Assembly: GCF_001936615.1 (NCBI RefSeq) | Contig: NZ_MLBF01000010.1 | Span: forward strand, 62,001 to 126,000 | Origin: Desulfosporosinus metallidurans | GTDB lineage: Bacteria > Bacillota > Desulfitobacteriia > Desulfitobacteriales > Desulfitobacteriaceae | DNA: 64,000 nt | Direction: 5' to 3' | In this document: positions 1-7,239 of the stretch, one piece after another | Numbering within the stretch: the first letter of the stretch is position 1 | Layout: each line of letters begins with the position of its first letter | Made by a program: the position numbers and the translations under genes | The notes under the pieces: generated by a model | What the model was told of the DNA's origin: nothing | Databases searched by the model: none | Seen by the model: the letters and a program-made list of their open reading frames with translations, nothing else

Positions 1-2
1 CA

Positions 3-467
3 GAACATGAACTCCAGGAACTAATCCAGAAAGCCCAACAGATAGTGGAAGAAATATCTAACGAAGCAGCCAGATTGTTTAAAGCTGAGGAAATAGACGG
101 AGAAGACCTGCACAAAATACTCTTAGCTAATGAAGAACTCTTTAGATACTTAAACAGCAGATATGTAAACGATGAAAAGCTAAACGAGGAGGTGCTGAGC
201 ATGACTAGAACCTTGTATAATCCTATTGTGGCAGAAAAAGCCAAGCTAGAAGGTAGGCTGGAAGGCAAGCTAGAAGGTAAGCTGGAAGGCATGCTAGAAG
301 GTAAGCTGGAAGGCATGCTAGAAGGTAAGCTGGAAGGCATGCTAGAAGGTAAGCTGGAAGCAGCCCGAAACGCAGTGAAAAAAGGATTCTCGTTAGAAGA
401 CATTGCTGAAATAACTGATCTGCCCCTAGAAACAGTGCAGAAGCTCAAAGCAGAACTATCAAACTAA
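3..467 (+). CDS. Rpn-type recombination-promoting nuclease/putative transposase, C-terminal part (5' end outside window)
   Basis: The frame is open from the first bases of the window (E-H-E-L-Q-E-L...), so this is a 5'-truncated gene, not one starting at the internal GTG at 45. The C-terminal architecture is what is seen: a helical region, then a run of L-E-G-[KM] repeats and a short helix-turn-helix-like end (LEDIAEITDLPLETVQKLK). This tail is typical of the PD-(D/E)XK Rpn/YhgA-like family, whose catalytic domain would lie upstream, off the window. Family members promote RecA-independent recombination; that role is family knowledge. A 158-nt piece of the gene is duplicated at 2165-2322. Family assignment is moderately sure because the catalytic domain is not visible. 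Confidence 0.6.
   Translation, partial: EHELQELIQKAQQIVEEISNEAARLFKAEEIDGEDLHKILLANEELFRYLNSRYVNDEKLNEEVLSMTRTLYNPIVAEKAKLEGRLEGKLEGKLEGMLEGKLEGMLEGKLEGMLEGKLEAARNAVKKGFSLEDIAEITDLPLETVQKLKAELSN
246..360 (+). repeat. 24-bp in-frame tandem repeat (four full units plus partial)
   Basis: Units begin at 246, 270, 294, 318 and 342 with the pattern CTAGAAGGTAAGCTGGAAGG followed by CATG or CAAG. Three internal units are essentially identical. The array encodes LEG(K/R)LEG(K/M) repeats, a likely coiled coil. Being 24 bp long, copy-number change keeps the frame. Confidence 0.9.
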
Positions 468-517
468 GTCTGAGGTCAAAGTAAGGTGAGAGGGAGCTTC
501 CCTCCGATCTATACAAA

Positions 518-615
518 TACTCGGCTGAACGGTTCACTTCCGCTCACCGTTCAGCGCAGGGTCCTGGAACCTTCCCTTTCTCTTATAATTCGACATTTCT
601 GATGCTCACCTCGTT
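518..615. repeat. 98-nt duplicated hairpin repeat, copy A
   Basis: Matches 2065-2163 almost perfectly; the only difference seen is one extra T in the second copy. It contains an inverted repeat GCTGAACGGT / ACCGTTCAGC with a 12-nt loop. The rest of 468-786 is non-coding, with no convincing gene. The element sits downstream of the Rpn-type gene here and upstream of the partial copy at 2165. Confidence 0.85.
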
Positions 616-786
616 TCACGGGGAGGGAACGTCCTCCAATCGTCGTCCGCTCCCTGCGGGGACCACACCAAGATTCGACAAGATTATAAGTAATTGGTAA
701 TAATTCCCATAAGCCGGCTACAATAGGCATTCCGGGATTCTTCAAGGTTAACACTATGCAGGTGTCTCACATTCACAGAAAGAGTG

Positions 787-1355
787 TCAATCTTCCTCAA
801 CCTCTATATTGGCAAAGACTTCAGTCTGATTTACGATCAGATCGGTAAAAATCGATGGCTTCATTTCTTCTTCATCGCTGTATATAGTAGGACGGCCATA
901 CTGATCGTCTTTTAAGATAAAAGCAGTCATCAGTTTAGCATCAGGTTCTACGAGCCAATATTCTTTAACGCCATGCTTATCATAAAGGAGAAATTTTTCC
1001 CTGCGGTCTTTTCTAGCCGTAGCGGGAGAGAGTACTTCGATAATCTAATCCGGTGCACCTTTGCAGCGACGTTTATTAACTTGGATTTGTCACAGACAAC
1101 AAACACATCCGGTTGGATAACGGTTTGAATCTGCTCATCCGGCTCTTGCCCCTCCGTCAATAATACATCTAGTGGCGTAATGAAGACTCGACAAGCCTTC
1201 CCCTGCATGTAATTACCAAGAATTCGATAAAGCGCTCCTGCTACCTCCTGGTGTCGGATAGTGGGCGCTGGTGACATAGCATAGGGAACGCCTTGGAGGA
1301 TTTCCCATCGTTCATGCTCTGAACAAGCTAGAACATGGGCATAGGTATAGAGCAT
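787..1355 (-). pseudogene. Uma2-family (DUF820) endonuclease, broken by frameshift and stop
   Basis: The N-terminal half starts at ATG 1355 and reads to about 1075 (domain features EGQEPDEQ...QPDVFVVCD). The C-terminal half continues in another frame with the typical Uma2 segment GAPD-stop-IIEVLSPATARKDR, then KFLLYDKHGVKEYWLVEPD, ending at the stop at 787-789. Joining the halves therefore needs a frameshift near 1070, and the second half carries an in-frame TAG where the family usually has Leu or Trp. Uma2 proteins have a PD-(D/E)XK fold and are common as multicopy accessory genes in cyanobacteria and Firmicutes. Two independent lesions make sequencing error an unlikely sole explanation. Confidence 0.8.
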
Positions 1356-1404
1356 TTATCGTCCTTTTCGTTCCCCTCGGGTGGCCTCAAATCGAAAGGA
1401 GACG

Positions 1405-1438
1405 CAAACACTAGACAAGAATTCTTGTCTAGTGTTTG
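1405..1438. repeat. Perfect 34-bp palindrome
   Basis: Two 17-nt arms (CAAACACTAGACAAGAA and its complement) abut with no spacer. It lies between the 3' end of the pilin-like gene and the 5' end of the Uma2 remnant. There is no strong T-run, so it could be a weak terminator of the pilin gene or a protein-binding site. Confidence 0.8.
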
Positions 1439-1475
1439 TAAAAATGCGGATTCTGTATCCTAGCCAATTACAATA

Positions 1476-1952
1476 TCATAATTGTATCGTCCTTTGTAAT
1501 CCTGTCATCAGCTTACCAGCTTCGTCACAGCCATAGACGACTACACTATTGTCCGCTTGTACTATTGCTACGACTGCTCCTTTATATTCTGACTGCTCAA
1601 CCCCTGATGGTATTGTGGTCACAGTCCTGTCTAATACATAGACTGCTGCTGGTTCGCCGGTATGATCCACTGCAGTTGCCACACCCATCTTGTGGGTCAT
1701 TGGATTTGTCATATCTTCAACTTTAGGGCTCACCGAATTACCAAAAAGAGACGTTAATTTTGTGGCTACATCCTCCGTGCTCTGCAGTCCGTAAATTGTC
1801 GCTATGACTGATCTGTAGTTTGATTGAACCCCGGTAAGTTTCGCAGATGTTCTAACCTGCTCCATTTCAGGAAATGCCAGAACCCCCACGATCGCTATGA
1901 CAATCATGAGCTCGATTAGGGTATAACCTTCTTCTTTTCTTAGTCGGATCAT
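1476..1952 (-). CDS. Orphan type IV pilin-like (pseudopilin) protein
   Basis: The protein has 158 residues with a class III signal at the N-terminus: a short basic leader (MIRLRKEEG) followed by YTLIELMIVIAIVGVLAF, with Glu at +5 of the mature form. Prepilin peptidase would cut after the Gly. The remaining ~135 residues are a variable globular part without a recognisable domain. A GGAGGGA ribosome binding site precedes the ATG. No peptidase, assembly ATPase or other pilin gene is nearby, so it is an isolated pilin gene within a region of broken genes. Its substrate system is unknown. Confidence 0.75.
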   Translation of the reverse strand: MIRLRKEEGYTLIELMIVIAIVGVLAFPEMEQVRTSAKLTGVQSNYRSVIATIYGLQSTEDVATKLTSLFGNSVSPKVEDMTNPMTHKMGVATAVDHTGEPAAVYVLDRTVTTIPSGVEQSEYKGAVVAIVQADNSVVVYGCDEAGKLMTGLQRTIQL

Positions 1953-2064
1953 ATTAATCTATCCCTCCTACATAAAATGTTGCCATTTTGCAGGAGTTCT
2001 AACCTTCCCACGGGGTCTGTCCCCAATGACCCGTGCTGTCAATTTCAATGAAGAATAATTCACC

Positions 2065-2163
2065 TACTCGGCTGAACGGTTCACTTCCGCTCACCGTTCA
2101 GCGCAGGGTCCTGGAACCTTCCCTTTCTCTTATAATTTCGACATTTCTGATGCTCACCTCGTT
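2065..2163. repeat. 98/99-nt duplicated hairpin repeat, copy B
   Basis: Second copy of the repeat at 518-615, in the same orientation, with the same GCTGAACGGT hairpin. It ends exactly where identity to the Rpn-type gene begins (2165), so the two duplicated blocks are juxtaposed here but about 250 bp apart and in reverse order in the first locus. Confidence 0.85.
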
Positions 2164-2164
2164 A

Positions 2165-2434
2165 AAAATACTCTTAGCTAATGAAGAACTCTTTAGATAC
2201 TTAAACAGCAGATATGTAAACGATGAAAAGCTAAACGAGGAGGTGCTGAGCATGACTAGAACCTTGTATAATCCTATTGTGGCAGAAAAAGCCAAGCTAG
2301 AAGGTAGGCTGGAAGGCAAGCTCGAAGATGCTCGTAACGCGTTAATTGAGGGGATTGACCCAATAATTATTGCCAAAATCACAGGCCTTCCTCTGGAAAC
2401 AATCCAGAAAATCAAAGTGAACCTGGCTAATTAA
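2165..2434 (+). pseudogene. Fragment of Rpn-type nuclease gene, mosaic second copy
   Basis: Bases 2165-2322 are identical to 114-271 of the first gene. After that the sequence diverges (EDARNALIEGIDPIIIAKITGLPLETIQ versus the SLEDIAEITDLPLETVQ tail of the first gene), so the end comes from a related but different paralog. The N-terminal nuclease domain is absent. The frame runs upstream into the hairpin repeat, and a start at 2033 would give a non-homologous leader. It is best read as a truncated, recombinant remnant. Only one LEGKLE unit is left, against four in the first gene. Confidence 0.8.
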
Positions 2435-2479
2435 GTTAGTCTAGGAGAAGTCTCTTCTGTCGGAAGTGGCGGGATCGTC

Positions 2480-2520
2480 AATAAGAAGAAGGAACTCGAC
2501 TCGAGTTCCTTCTTCTTATT
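2480..2520. terminator. Bidirectional terminator-like palindrome
   Basis: Two 20-nt arms (AATAAGAAGAAGGAACTCGA and its complement) are separated by one base. The element sits between convergent genes: the Rpn fragment (plus) and the DUF4911-like pair (minus). A/T-rich flanks at both ends fit intrinsic termination both ways. Confidence 0.75.
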
Positions 2521-2523
2521 GTT

Positions 2524-2775
2524 TCAAATATAATCAATCTCCAATGGCATCTTTTCTAGTATCTTTTTCAACTCTGACCAGCAATCCTTCGTCGTTTGAA
2601 TCATCACTTCTCCTAACTCTTTGTTCGTCGTTGTCACGATACCAAGATGGCCCAACCCCTCTACAAGTTTGCATAACATTTGGATTTCCGAACGATCTAT
2701 GCGGGCTTTGATAATAAGGTCAGTATTCGCATATAAGTTCACATCAAGATCCTTCTGTACTTCTGGAAAATTCAT
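2524..2775 (-). CDS. DUF4911-like small protein, paralog 2
   Basis: An 83-residue protein with no signal peptide or membrane segment. It resembles the DUF4911 family, small proteins often found next to U32 peptidase genes. The central motif is LVEGLGHLGIVTTTNKELGEVMIQTT. It is a clear paralog of the gene immediately upstream (2806-3063), sharing the VEGLGHLGIVTTTNK core and the MPxEIxxI ending. It is third and last in a leftward run U32-DUF4911-DUF4911, with an AAGGGAG ribosome site. The function is unknown; a supporting role to the U32 protein is inferred from position only. Confidence 0.7.
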   Translation of the reverse strand: MNFPEVQKDLDVNLYANTDLIIKARIDRSEIQMLCKLVEGLGHLGIVTTTNKELGEVMIQTTKDCWSELKKILEKMPLEIDYI

Positions 2776-2805
2776 CAGCTATTCTCCCTTAATCTTAACT
2801 ATTCT

Positions 2806-3063
2806 TCAAATAAACTCTATCTCAAAAGGCATCTTTTCAATGGCTTTCTTCAACTCTGGCCAACAATGCTTCGTCGTTTGAATCATAACTTCGCCTTGCG
2901 CTTTGTTCGTCGTTGTTACGATACCTAGATGACCTAAGCCCTCGACAAGTTTATCTAACATTTGCATCTCCACCCGTTCTAAGCGCGCTTTCACTACAAC
3001 ATCTGCATCTGTAAACGGAGAATCTACTTTGGGTTCTCTCTTGTTCATGGAAGAGGAATCCAT
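2806..3063 (-). CDS. DUF4911-like small protein, paralog 1
   Basis: An 85-residue protein with a polar N-terminal extension (MDSSSMNKREPKVDSPF) followed by the same core as its neighbour at 2524-2775 (KARLERVEMQMLDKLVEGLG...). The pair is evidently a tandem duplication. It lies 23 bp downstream of the U32-family gene on the same strand, preceded by a strong AAAGGGGGA site, so co-transcription is likely. No catalytic motif is visible. The family name is from recall of the VEG-x-GHLGIV / VMIQTT pattern. Confidence 0.7.
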   Translation of the reverse strand: MDSSSMNKREPKVDSPFTDADVVVKARLERVEMQMLDKLVEGLGHLGIVTTTNKAQGEVMIQTTKHCWPELKKAIEKMPFEIEFI

Positions 3064-3086
3064 CCACTTGTCCCCCTTTATCTAAT

Positions 3087-4349
3087 CTACTTTTTCTCAC
3101 TTTTCGCCCGACGCAAAATGCTAAACGGGAGAATCCTCTCCGGTACTGTCATCCTGATCTTTTGCTGGGCATGGCGGGCCACTTCGATGGGTGCCCCTTC
3201 AGCATCCCACATCTCAGTAACTTCGAACGACCAAGATTCTCCCCTCGGAGTCAGAACTTCCAAAACCTCTCCGCGCTTAAAGTGGTTTCGTTGTTCAATC
3301 CACGCCGCGTTTTTATCAGTAGCGTCTGCGGAGTAGTTTTCAGTTTCCTCGTCATCCAAACTGACCCCCACAAAGTCATAATCCCGCACATAATGGGAGG
3401 ACTCTAAGTTATGCGACTTAGCCCCTGGCTTTCCGAAGAGGAACCCTGCTGAATAATCCCGGTGACTGACTTTATCCAGCTCTTCCAACCACTGAGGAAG
3501 CTTCGCTTGAAAGGCTTTCTCCCCCTCCTCCCACAGAGTATCGATCGCTTCCCGATAGACCTTGACCGTACTAGCGACATATTGAACGCTTTTCATTCGT
3601 CCTTCGATCTTAAAGCTATCAAAGTTGAAAGGCTTTAACAAGGGCAGATGGGGCAAAAGGCATAAATCGTGGGAGTTAAAAACATACGTCCCTCGTTCAT
3701 CTTCCTCAATTGGAAATACTTCCCCCGGCCGTTTTTCCTCCACCAGGGCATATCCCCACCGACAAGGCTGAGTACATTCCCCTCGGTTGGCATCCCGTCC
3801 TGTCAAATAGTTACTCAATAAACACCGTCCAGAATAGGACATGCACATCGCTCCATGGATAAAGATCTCCAGTCCTCCATCCACCTTGGAACGCATATTC
3901 CGCAGTTCCTCAAGCGTCAGCTCCCGAGCGAGGACGACCCGTTCGATCCCTTGCTTAAGCCAAAAGCGTACGGAATACGAATTCGTGTTATTCGCTTGGG
4001 TACTTAAATGAAGAGGCAGACGAGGAGCAACTTCCTGAGCCATCGCAATGACGCCCGGGTCAGAGACAATTGCCCCGTCCACCCCCAGCCTTTCTAACTG
4101 CTTTAGATAAGCTGGAAGTTCCTCGAAATCCGCTTCGTGGGCGAAAATATTCACTGTAACATATAGTTTCTTGCCCAACCCATGCGTCCAGCTTACCGCT
4201 TTCTTCATTTCCTCCAAGCCGAAATTTCCCGCATAAGCCCGCAACCCAAAAGCCTGACCGCCCATATAAACCGCATCCGCTCCATAAGCCAGCGCATACG
4301 TTAACTTTTCCCAATCTCCCGCTGGAGCCAATAACTCAGGTTTTTTCAT
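3087..4349 (-). CDS. U32 peptidase-family protein (TrhP/YrrO-like, tRNA hydroxylation)
   Basis: The protein has 420 residues, normal for the family. It opens with the TIM-barrel start KPELLAPAGDWEKL and contains the U32 signature EIFIHGAMCMSYSGRC at about 160-175, followed by further cysteines (NRGECTQPC) that could hold an Fe-S cluster. Although named peptidases, bacterial members (TrhP, RlhA) act in prephenate-dependent 5-hydroxyuridine formation in tRNA or in rRNA hydroxylation. The tRNA role is the likelier one here, by family. It heads a leftward run with two DUF4911-like genes. The start ATG follows AGGGGAA. Its exact substrate cannot be read from sequence. Confidence 0.85.
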   Translation of the reverse strand: MKKPELLAPAGDWEKLTYALAYGADAVYMGGQAFGLRAYAGNFGLEEMKKAVSWTHGLGKKLYVTVNIFAHEADFEELPAYLKQLERLGVDGAIVSDPGVIAMAQEVAPRLPLHLSTQANNTNSYSVRFWLKQGIERVVLARELTLEELRNMRSKVDGGLEIFIHGAMCMSYSGRCLLSNYLTGRDANRGECTQPCRWGYALVEEKRPGEVFPIEEDERGTYVFNSHDLCLLPHLPLLKPFNFDSFKIEGRMKSVQYVASTVKVYREAIDTLWEEGEKAFQAKLPQWLEELDKVSHRDYSAGFLFGKPGAKSHNLESSHYVRDYDFVGVSLDDEETENYSADATDKNAAWIEQRNHFKRGEVLEVLTPRGESWSFEVTEMWDAEGAPIEVARHAQQKIRMTVPERILPFSILRRAKSEKK

Positions 4350-4602
4350 GAAAAATTCCCCTAACTATTAAGTATTATGCTTTTCTTGTATCAATACTAT
4401 ACCCCAAAATCAAGCACTTGTCCTCTTCCCCAAATAAGAGTTGCCTTCTGCTCAGGTTTGACATTCTCCTGTCAACAAAATCGTACTCTCTCCATGCTTT
4501 TATGGAATAATGAAAACAGGTATTATTTTAGCAAACTATATACAATTAGTGGTATTATACAGTTACAATAAGTTCAAAGACGATGAGGAGGACACTTTCA
4601 GA

Positions 4603-5466
4603 ATGAATGATCAACTACTCTATCAAGGAACTGACGATTACATCGTTTCAGATGATCTCCGCAACAGTGTAAATATCTCCGTAGCCTTAAAGAGGCCGCT
4701 CCTAATCAAAGGGGAACCAGGCACAGGCAAAACAGTCTTAGCCGAAAGCATTGCACGTTCTTTGGGTTTGCGCTTAATTATCTGGAATATTAAATCGACC
4801 ACAAAAGCTCAAGATGGTCTTTATGTTTATGACACTGTCCAGCGTCTCTATGACAGTCAATTCGGTGAGCAGAATGTTTCCAACATTAAACAGTATATTA
4901 AATTAGGTAAACTAGGAGAGGCCTTTGAATCAACCGAACGGGTTGTACTATTAATTGATGAAATCGATAAAGCTGACTTAGAGTTTCCCAATGATTTACT
5001 CTGGGAATTGGACGTTATGAATTTTTACATACCTGAAACAGGGGAAACCATTACGACGAAACATCGACCGATTGTGATCATCACGAGCAATGCAGAAAAA
5101 GAACTCCCCGATGCTTTTCTGCGGCGTTGTGTTTTTCACTACATTGACTTTCCTGACAAAGAAATGATGGAAGAGATTGTGCATGTCCATTTTCCTGAGT
5201 TGGAAGAGAAATTACTGGCGGAAGCTTTGAAATCGTTCTATTGGTTGCGCAGCATCTCTGGTTTACAGAAAAAACCGAGTACCAGCGAACTTCTCGATTG
5301 GGTACAGGCCTTGACGATCGGTGGTATCCAGCCCGATAAGATTTCTCAGGAAATCCCTTTCTTAGGGGCCTTGTTAAAAAAGAACCAGGATTTTGATTTG
5401 ACCTTAAGGCAGCTCCATACACGCGGGACTGAAAATCCGTCTCGTGCCAAAACTCGTGGCTGGTAA
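4603..5466 (+). CDS. MoxR-family AAA+ ATPase
   Basis: The start is placed at 4603 (MNDQLLYQGTDDYIVSDDLR) because GAGGAGG lies just upstream; the longer frame from 4510 has no site and a non-family N-terminus. This gives 287 residues. Walker A is GEPGTGKT, Walker B VVLLIDEIDKAD, sensor 1 IIITSNAEKELPDAFLRRC. MoxR ATPases work with VWA proteins to insert metals or remodel enzymes (for example CoxD with CoxE). The next gene, 6 bp downstream, is the VWA partner. The target enzyme is not encoded alongside, so the client is unknown. Confidence 0.9.
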   Translation: MNDQLLYQGTDDYIVSDDLRNSVNISVALKRPLLIKGEPGTGKTVLAESIARSLGLRLIIWNIKSTTKAQDGLYVYDTVQRLYDSQFGEQNVSNIKQYIKLGKLGEAFESTERVVLLIDEIDKADLEFPNDLLWELDVMNFYIPETGETITTKHRPIVIITSNAEKELPDAFLRRCVFHYIDFPDKEMMEEIVHVHFPELEEKLLAEALKSFYWLRSISGLQKKPSTSELLDWVQALTIGGIQPDKISQEIPFLGALLKKNQDFDLTLRQLHTRGTENPSRAKTRGW

Positions 5467-5472
5467 ACGAAT

Positions 5473-6681
5473 ATGTATACAAACTTTTTTTATCAATTAC
5501 GACGTGAGGGTGTTCCTGTTTCGATAACTGAATGGATGACTTTGATGGAAGCACTTAGTGTCGGTTTAGCTGAATCAAGTCTATCAGGGTTTTACTACCT
5601 TGCCAGAGCGGTCTTAGTTAAGAGTGAAAGCCACTTTGACCAATACGACCTAGCCTTTCAGTCGTATTTTCAAGGGATTGAAACCCCTGAACAATTATTA
5701 GATCAGGTTTCCGAATGGATGGCCAATCCCTTGCCCGCCAAAATGTTTTCCGAAGAAGAACGAAACGAGCTCTTAAAGAAACTAGGTTTACCCGATTGGG
5801 AGAGTTTAAAAACCTCTTTGGAAGAACGTTTGCGCAAACAAGATGGACCTCATCACGGTGGAAACACTTGGATCGGTACAGGAGGGACCTCGCCCTTCGG
5901 GCACTCTGGGTTTCATCCAGGAGGAGTTAGAATCGGTGGGGATTCACACGGTCAATCCGCAGTCAAAGTAGCAAGCGAGCGAAATTACCGGGATTACCGC
6001 AGTGACACGACCTTAGGTGTGCGTCAGTTTGAAGTTGCATTACGTCGTTTGCGCCAGTTTAGCACCCGCCTTGATGGGGTCAAAGATCAACTTGATTTAG
6101 AGGATACGATTGATGAAACCTGCAAGAATGCTGGGCAATTAAAGCTCGTTTGGACAAGGCCCCGCAAAAATTCAGTCAAAGTGATTGTAATGATGGATGC
6201 GGGTGGTTCGATGGTTTCTTATGCCAAAATCTGTAGCCAACTCTTCTCCGCTGTGCACAAGTCTTCCCATTTCAAGGATTTGAAGTTCTATTACTTCCAC
6301 AACTGCATCTATGATCTTCTGTATTTAGATGGTTCTTGTAATCCACGCAAAGCGATCAAAACTGAAGATATTTTACGTTCGCTTAATTCAGATTACAAAG
6401 TAATCATCATCGGGGATGCGTCCATGGCTCCCAGCGAACTCATGATGAGCGATGGTAACATCTTTTGGGATTTAGGAAACGATGAACCCGGAATTACTTG
6501 GTTACAGCGTATCGCTAAGAAGTTCCCCTATAACGTCTGGCTCAACCCTATTCCAGAGGGGTATTGGGAACGAGTTCACGGGTACCAAACCATAAAAATG
6601 GTGCGCGACACCTTTCCCATGTATGAATTAACCTTAGAAGGTCTCGATCGGGCCATTAAAAAATTAATGGTGCGGAAGTAG
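5473..6681 (+). CDS. VWA-domain protein, CoxE-like
   Basis: A 402-residue partner of the MoxR ATPase just upstream. The C-terminal half is a von Willebrand A fold with a MIDAS-like motif MMDAGGSM (D-x-G-x-S) at about 242-249. The middle has a Gly/His-rich linker (about 120-165) typical of disordered spacers in CoxE-like proteins. N-terminal residues are helical and resemble the CoxE family. MoxR/VWA pairs act as chelatase-like chaperones for metalloenzymes; the client here is not identifiable. The pair is divergent from the U32 gene and transcribed toward the trpB leader. Confidence 0.85.
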   Translation: MYTNFFYQLRREGVPVSITEWMTLMEALSVGLAESSLSGFYYLARAVLVKSESHFDQYDLAFQSYFQGIETPEQLLDQVSEWMANPLPAKMFSEEERNELLKKLGLPDWESLKTSLEERLRKQDGPHHGGNTWIGTGGTSPFGHSGFHPGGVRIGGDSHGQSAVKVASERNYRDYRSDTTLGVRQFEVALRRLRQFSTRLDGVKDQLDLEDTIDETCKNAGQLKLVWTRPRKNSVKVIVMMDAGGSMVSYAKICSQLFSAVHKSSHFKDLKFYYFHNCIYDLLYLDGSCNPRKAIKTEDILRSLNSDYKVIIIGDASMAPSELMMSDGNIFWDLGNDEPGITWLQRIAKKFPYNVWLNPIPEGYWERVHGYQTIKMVRDTFPMYELTLEGLDRAIKKLMVRK

Positions 6682-6738
6682 AACGGGCAAAAGCCATCTC
6701 GCCCCGTCTCGCTTTTAAAATCTTTTACCTAACACCCC

Positions 6739-6767
6739 TTGACGAAAGCTTTCTGCTATATTACAAT
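6739..6767 (+). promoter_or_regulatory. Sigma-70-type promoter of the trpB T-box transcript
   Basis: TTGACG (6739-6744), 17-bp spacer, TACAAT (6762-6767). Transcription would begin near 6774, just before T-box Stem I. Confidence 0.7.
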
Positions 6768-6784
6768 ACAGAAAATCATAGCAC

Positions 6785-7209
6785 AAGACAATGACGAGAA
6801 TTAGTACGTCTTTGAGGAATGTTTTAGCGAGTCAGAGAAGGTGAAAGTCTGATACAGTTCCCGTAGACCGAATGGATCTCAGAGTCGTAATCCGAACACG
6901 CTAAGCGTCAGTAGGTGATACCGGGGGTTTCCCGTTACAGAAACACGGATATCGAGAGGCCGACTCTCCGCATCTGCTTAATTATACCAAGCAGAAAGTA
7001 TAAATTTCGGGTGGCATAAGTGCAACTAAGGCGACCGCCTTCGCTGAGGCTTGGCGCTAGCCAAGTTTTCTATATGCACGAGATTCGTATCCTTCTTCGT
7101 ATCTAAGTTTGAACTGCGGGCATTTACATTTTCTATGTAGAGCCTGTACGAAAAAGGTGGCATAATGGAAATCAACTTTCCGTCCTTCTAAAGGGCGGAG
7201 AGTTTTTTT
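6785..7209 (+). promoter_or_regulatory. Tryptophan T-box leader of trpB, interrupted by a repeat
   Basis: Stem I features are visible from about 6790 (GAGAATTAGTACG, then GTCAGAGAAGGTGAAAGTC). A specifier loop reads GAA-TGG-ATCTC with TGG (Trp) at 6873-6875. The Stem II region follows (GTAGGTGATACCGGG, 6911 on). The antiterminator T-box core GGTGGCATAA is at 7156-7165: its TGGC bulge pairs with a GCCA acceptor end, as expected for tRNA-Trp (G73). A terminator stem lies at 7174-7209, ending in a run of seven T. A dispersed repeat (about 6981-7074) lies between Stem II and the antiterminator, making the leader unusually long (about 430 nt). Confidence 0.85.
6981..7074 (+). repeat. Dispersed repeat, copy 1 (inside trpB T-box leader)
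   Basis: The left end is ACCAAGCAGAAAGTATAAA, the middle CATAAGTGCAACTAAG, and the right-end hairpin CTTGGC-GCTA-GCCAAG is followed by TTTTCT. The same blocks occur at 18161-18332 and 24974-25048 (minus) and, diverged, at 47242-47330. It carries a 10-mer GGTGGCATAA (7010-7019) identical to the genuine T-box core 146 bp downstream. Confidence 0.8.
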
Positions 7210-7239
7210 ATTTACAAAAATCATGAGATGGAGGGTTCT

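Noticed and set aside
246..360. CRISPR-like repeat array
   Set aside because: Units are directly adjacent without spacers and keep a coding frame; it is a protein-coding minisatellite.
551..754. Minus-strand frame ending REREGSRTLR
   Set aside because: It runs through the duplicated hairpin repeat, has no ribosome site or family similarity, and the repeat is better explained as non-coding.
2033..2164. N-terminal extension of the partial Rpn-type gene
   Set aside because: The reading frame crosses the hairpin repeat and gives no nuclease domain; treated as a pseudogene fragment from 2165.
5081..5554. Antisense frames inside the MoxR/VWA genes
   Set aside because: They overlap well-supported genes, have no ribosome sites and show no recognisable domains; similar antisense frames elsewhere were dropped for the same reason.
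7003..7019. Second T-box-like core (GGTGGCATAA) in the trpB leader
   Set aside because: It belongs to the dispersed repeat and is not followed by a matching terminator; the core at 7156-7165 with terminator 7174-7209 is the genuine one.
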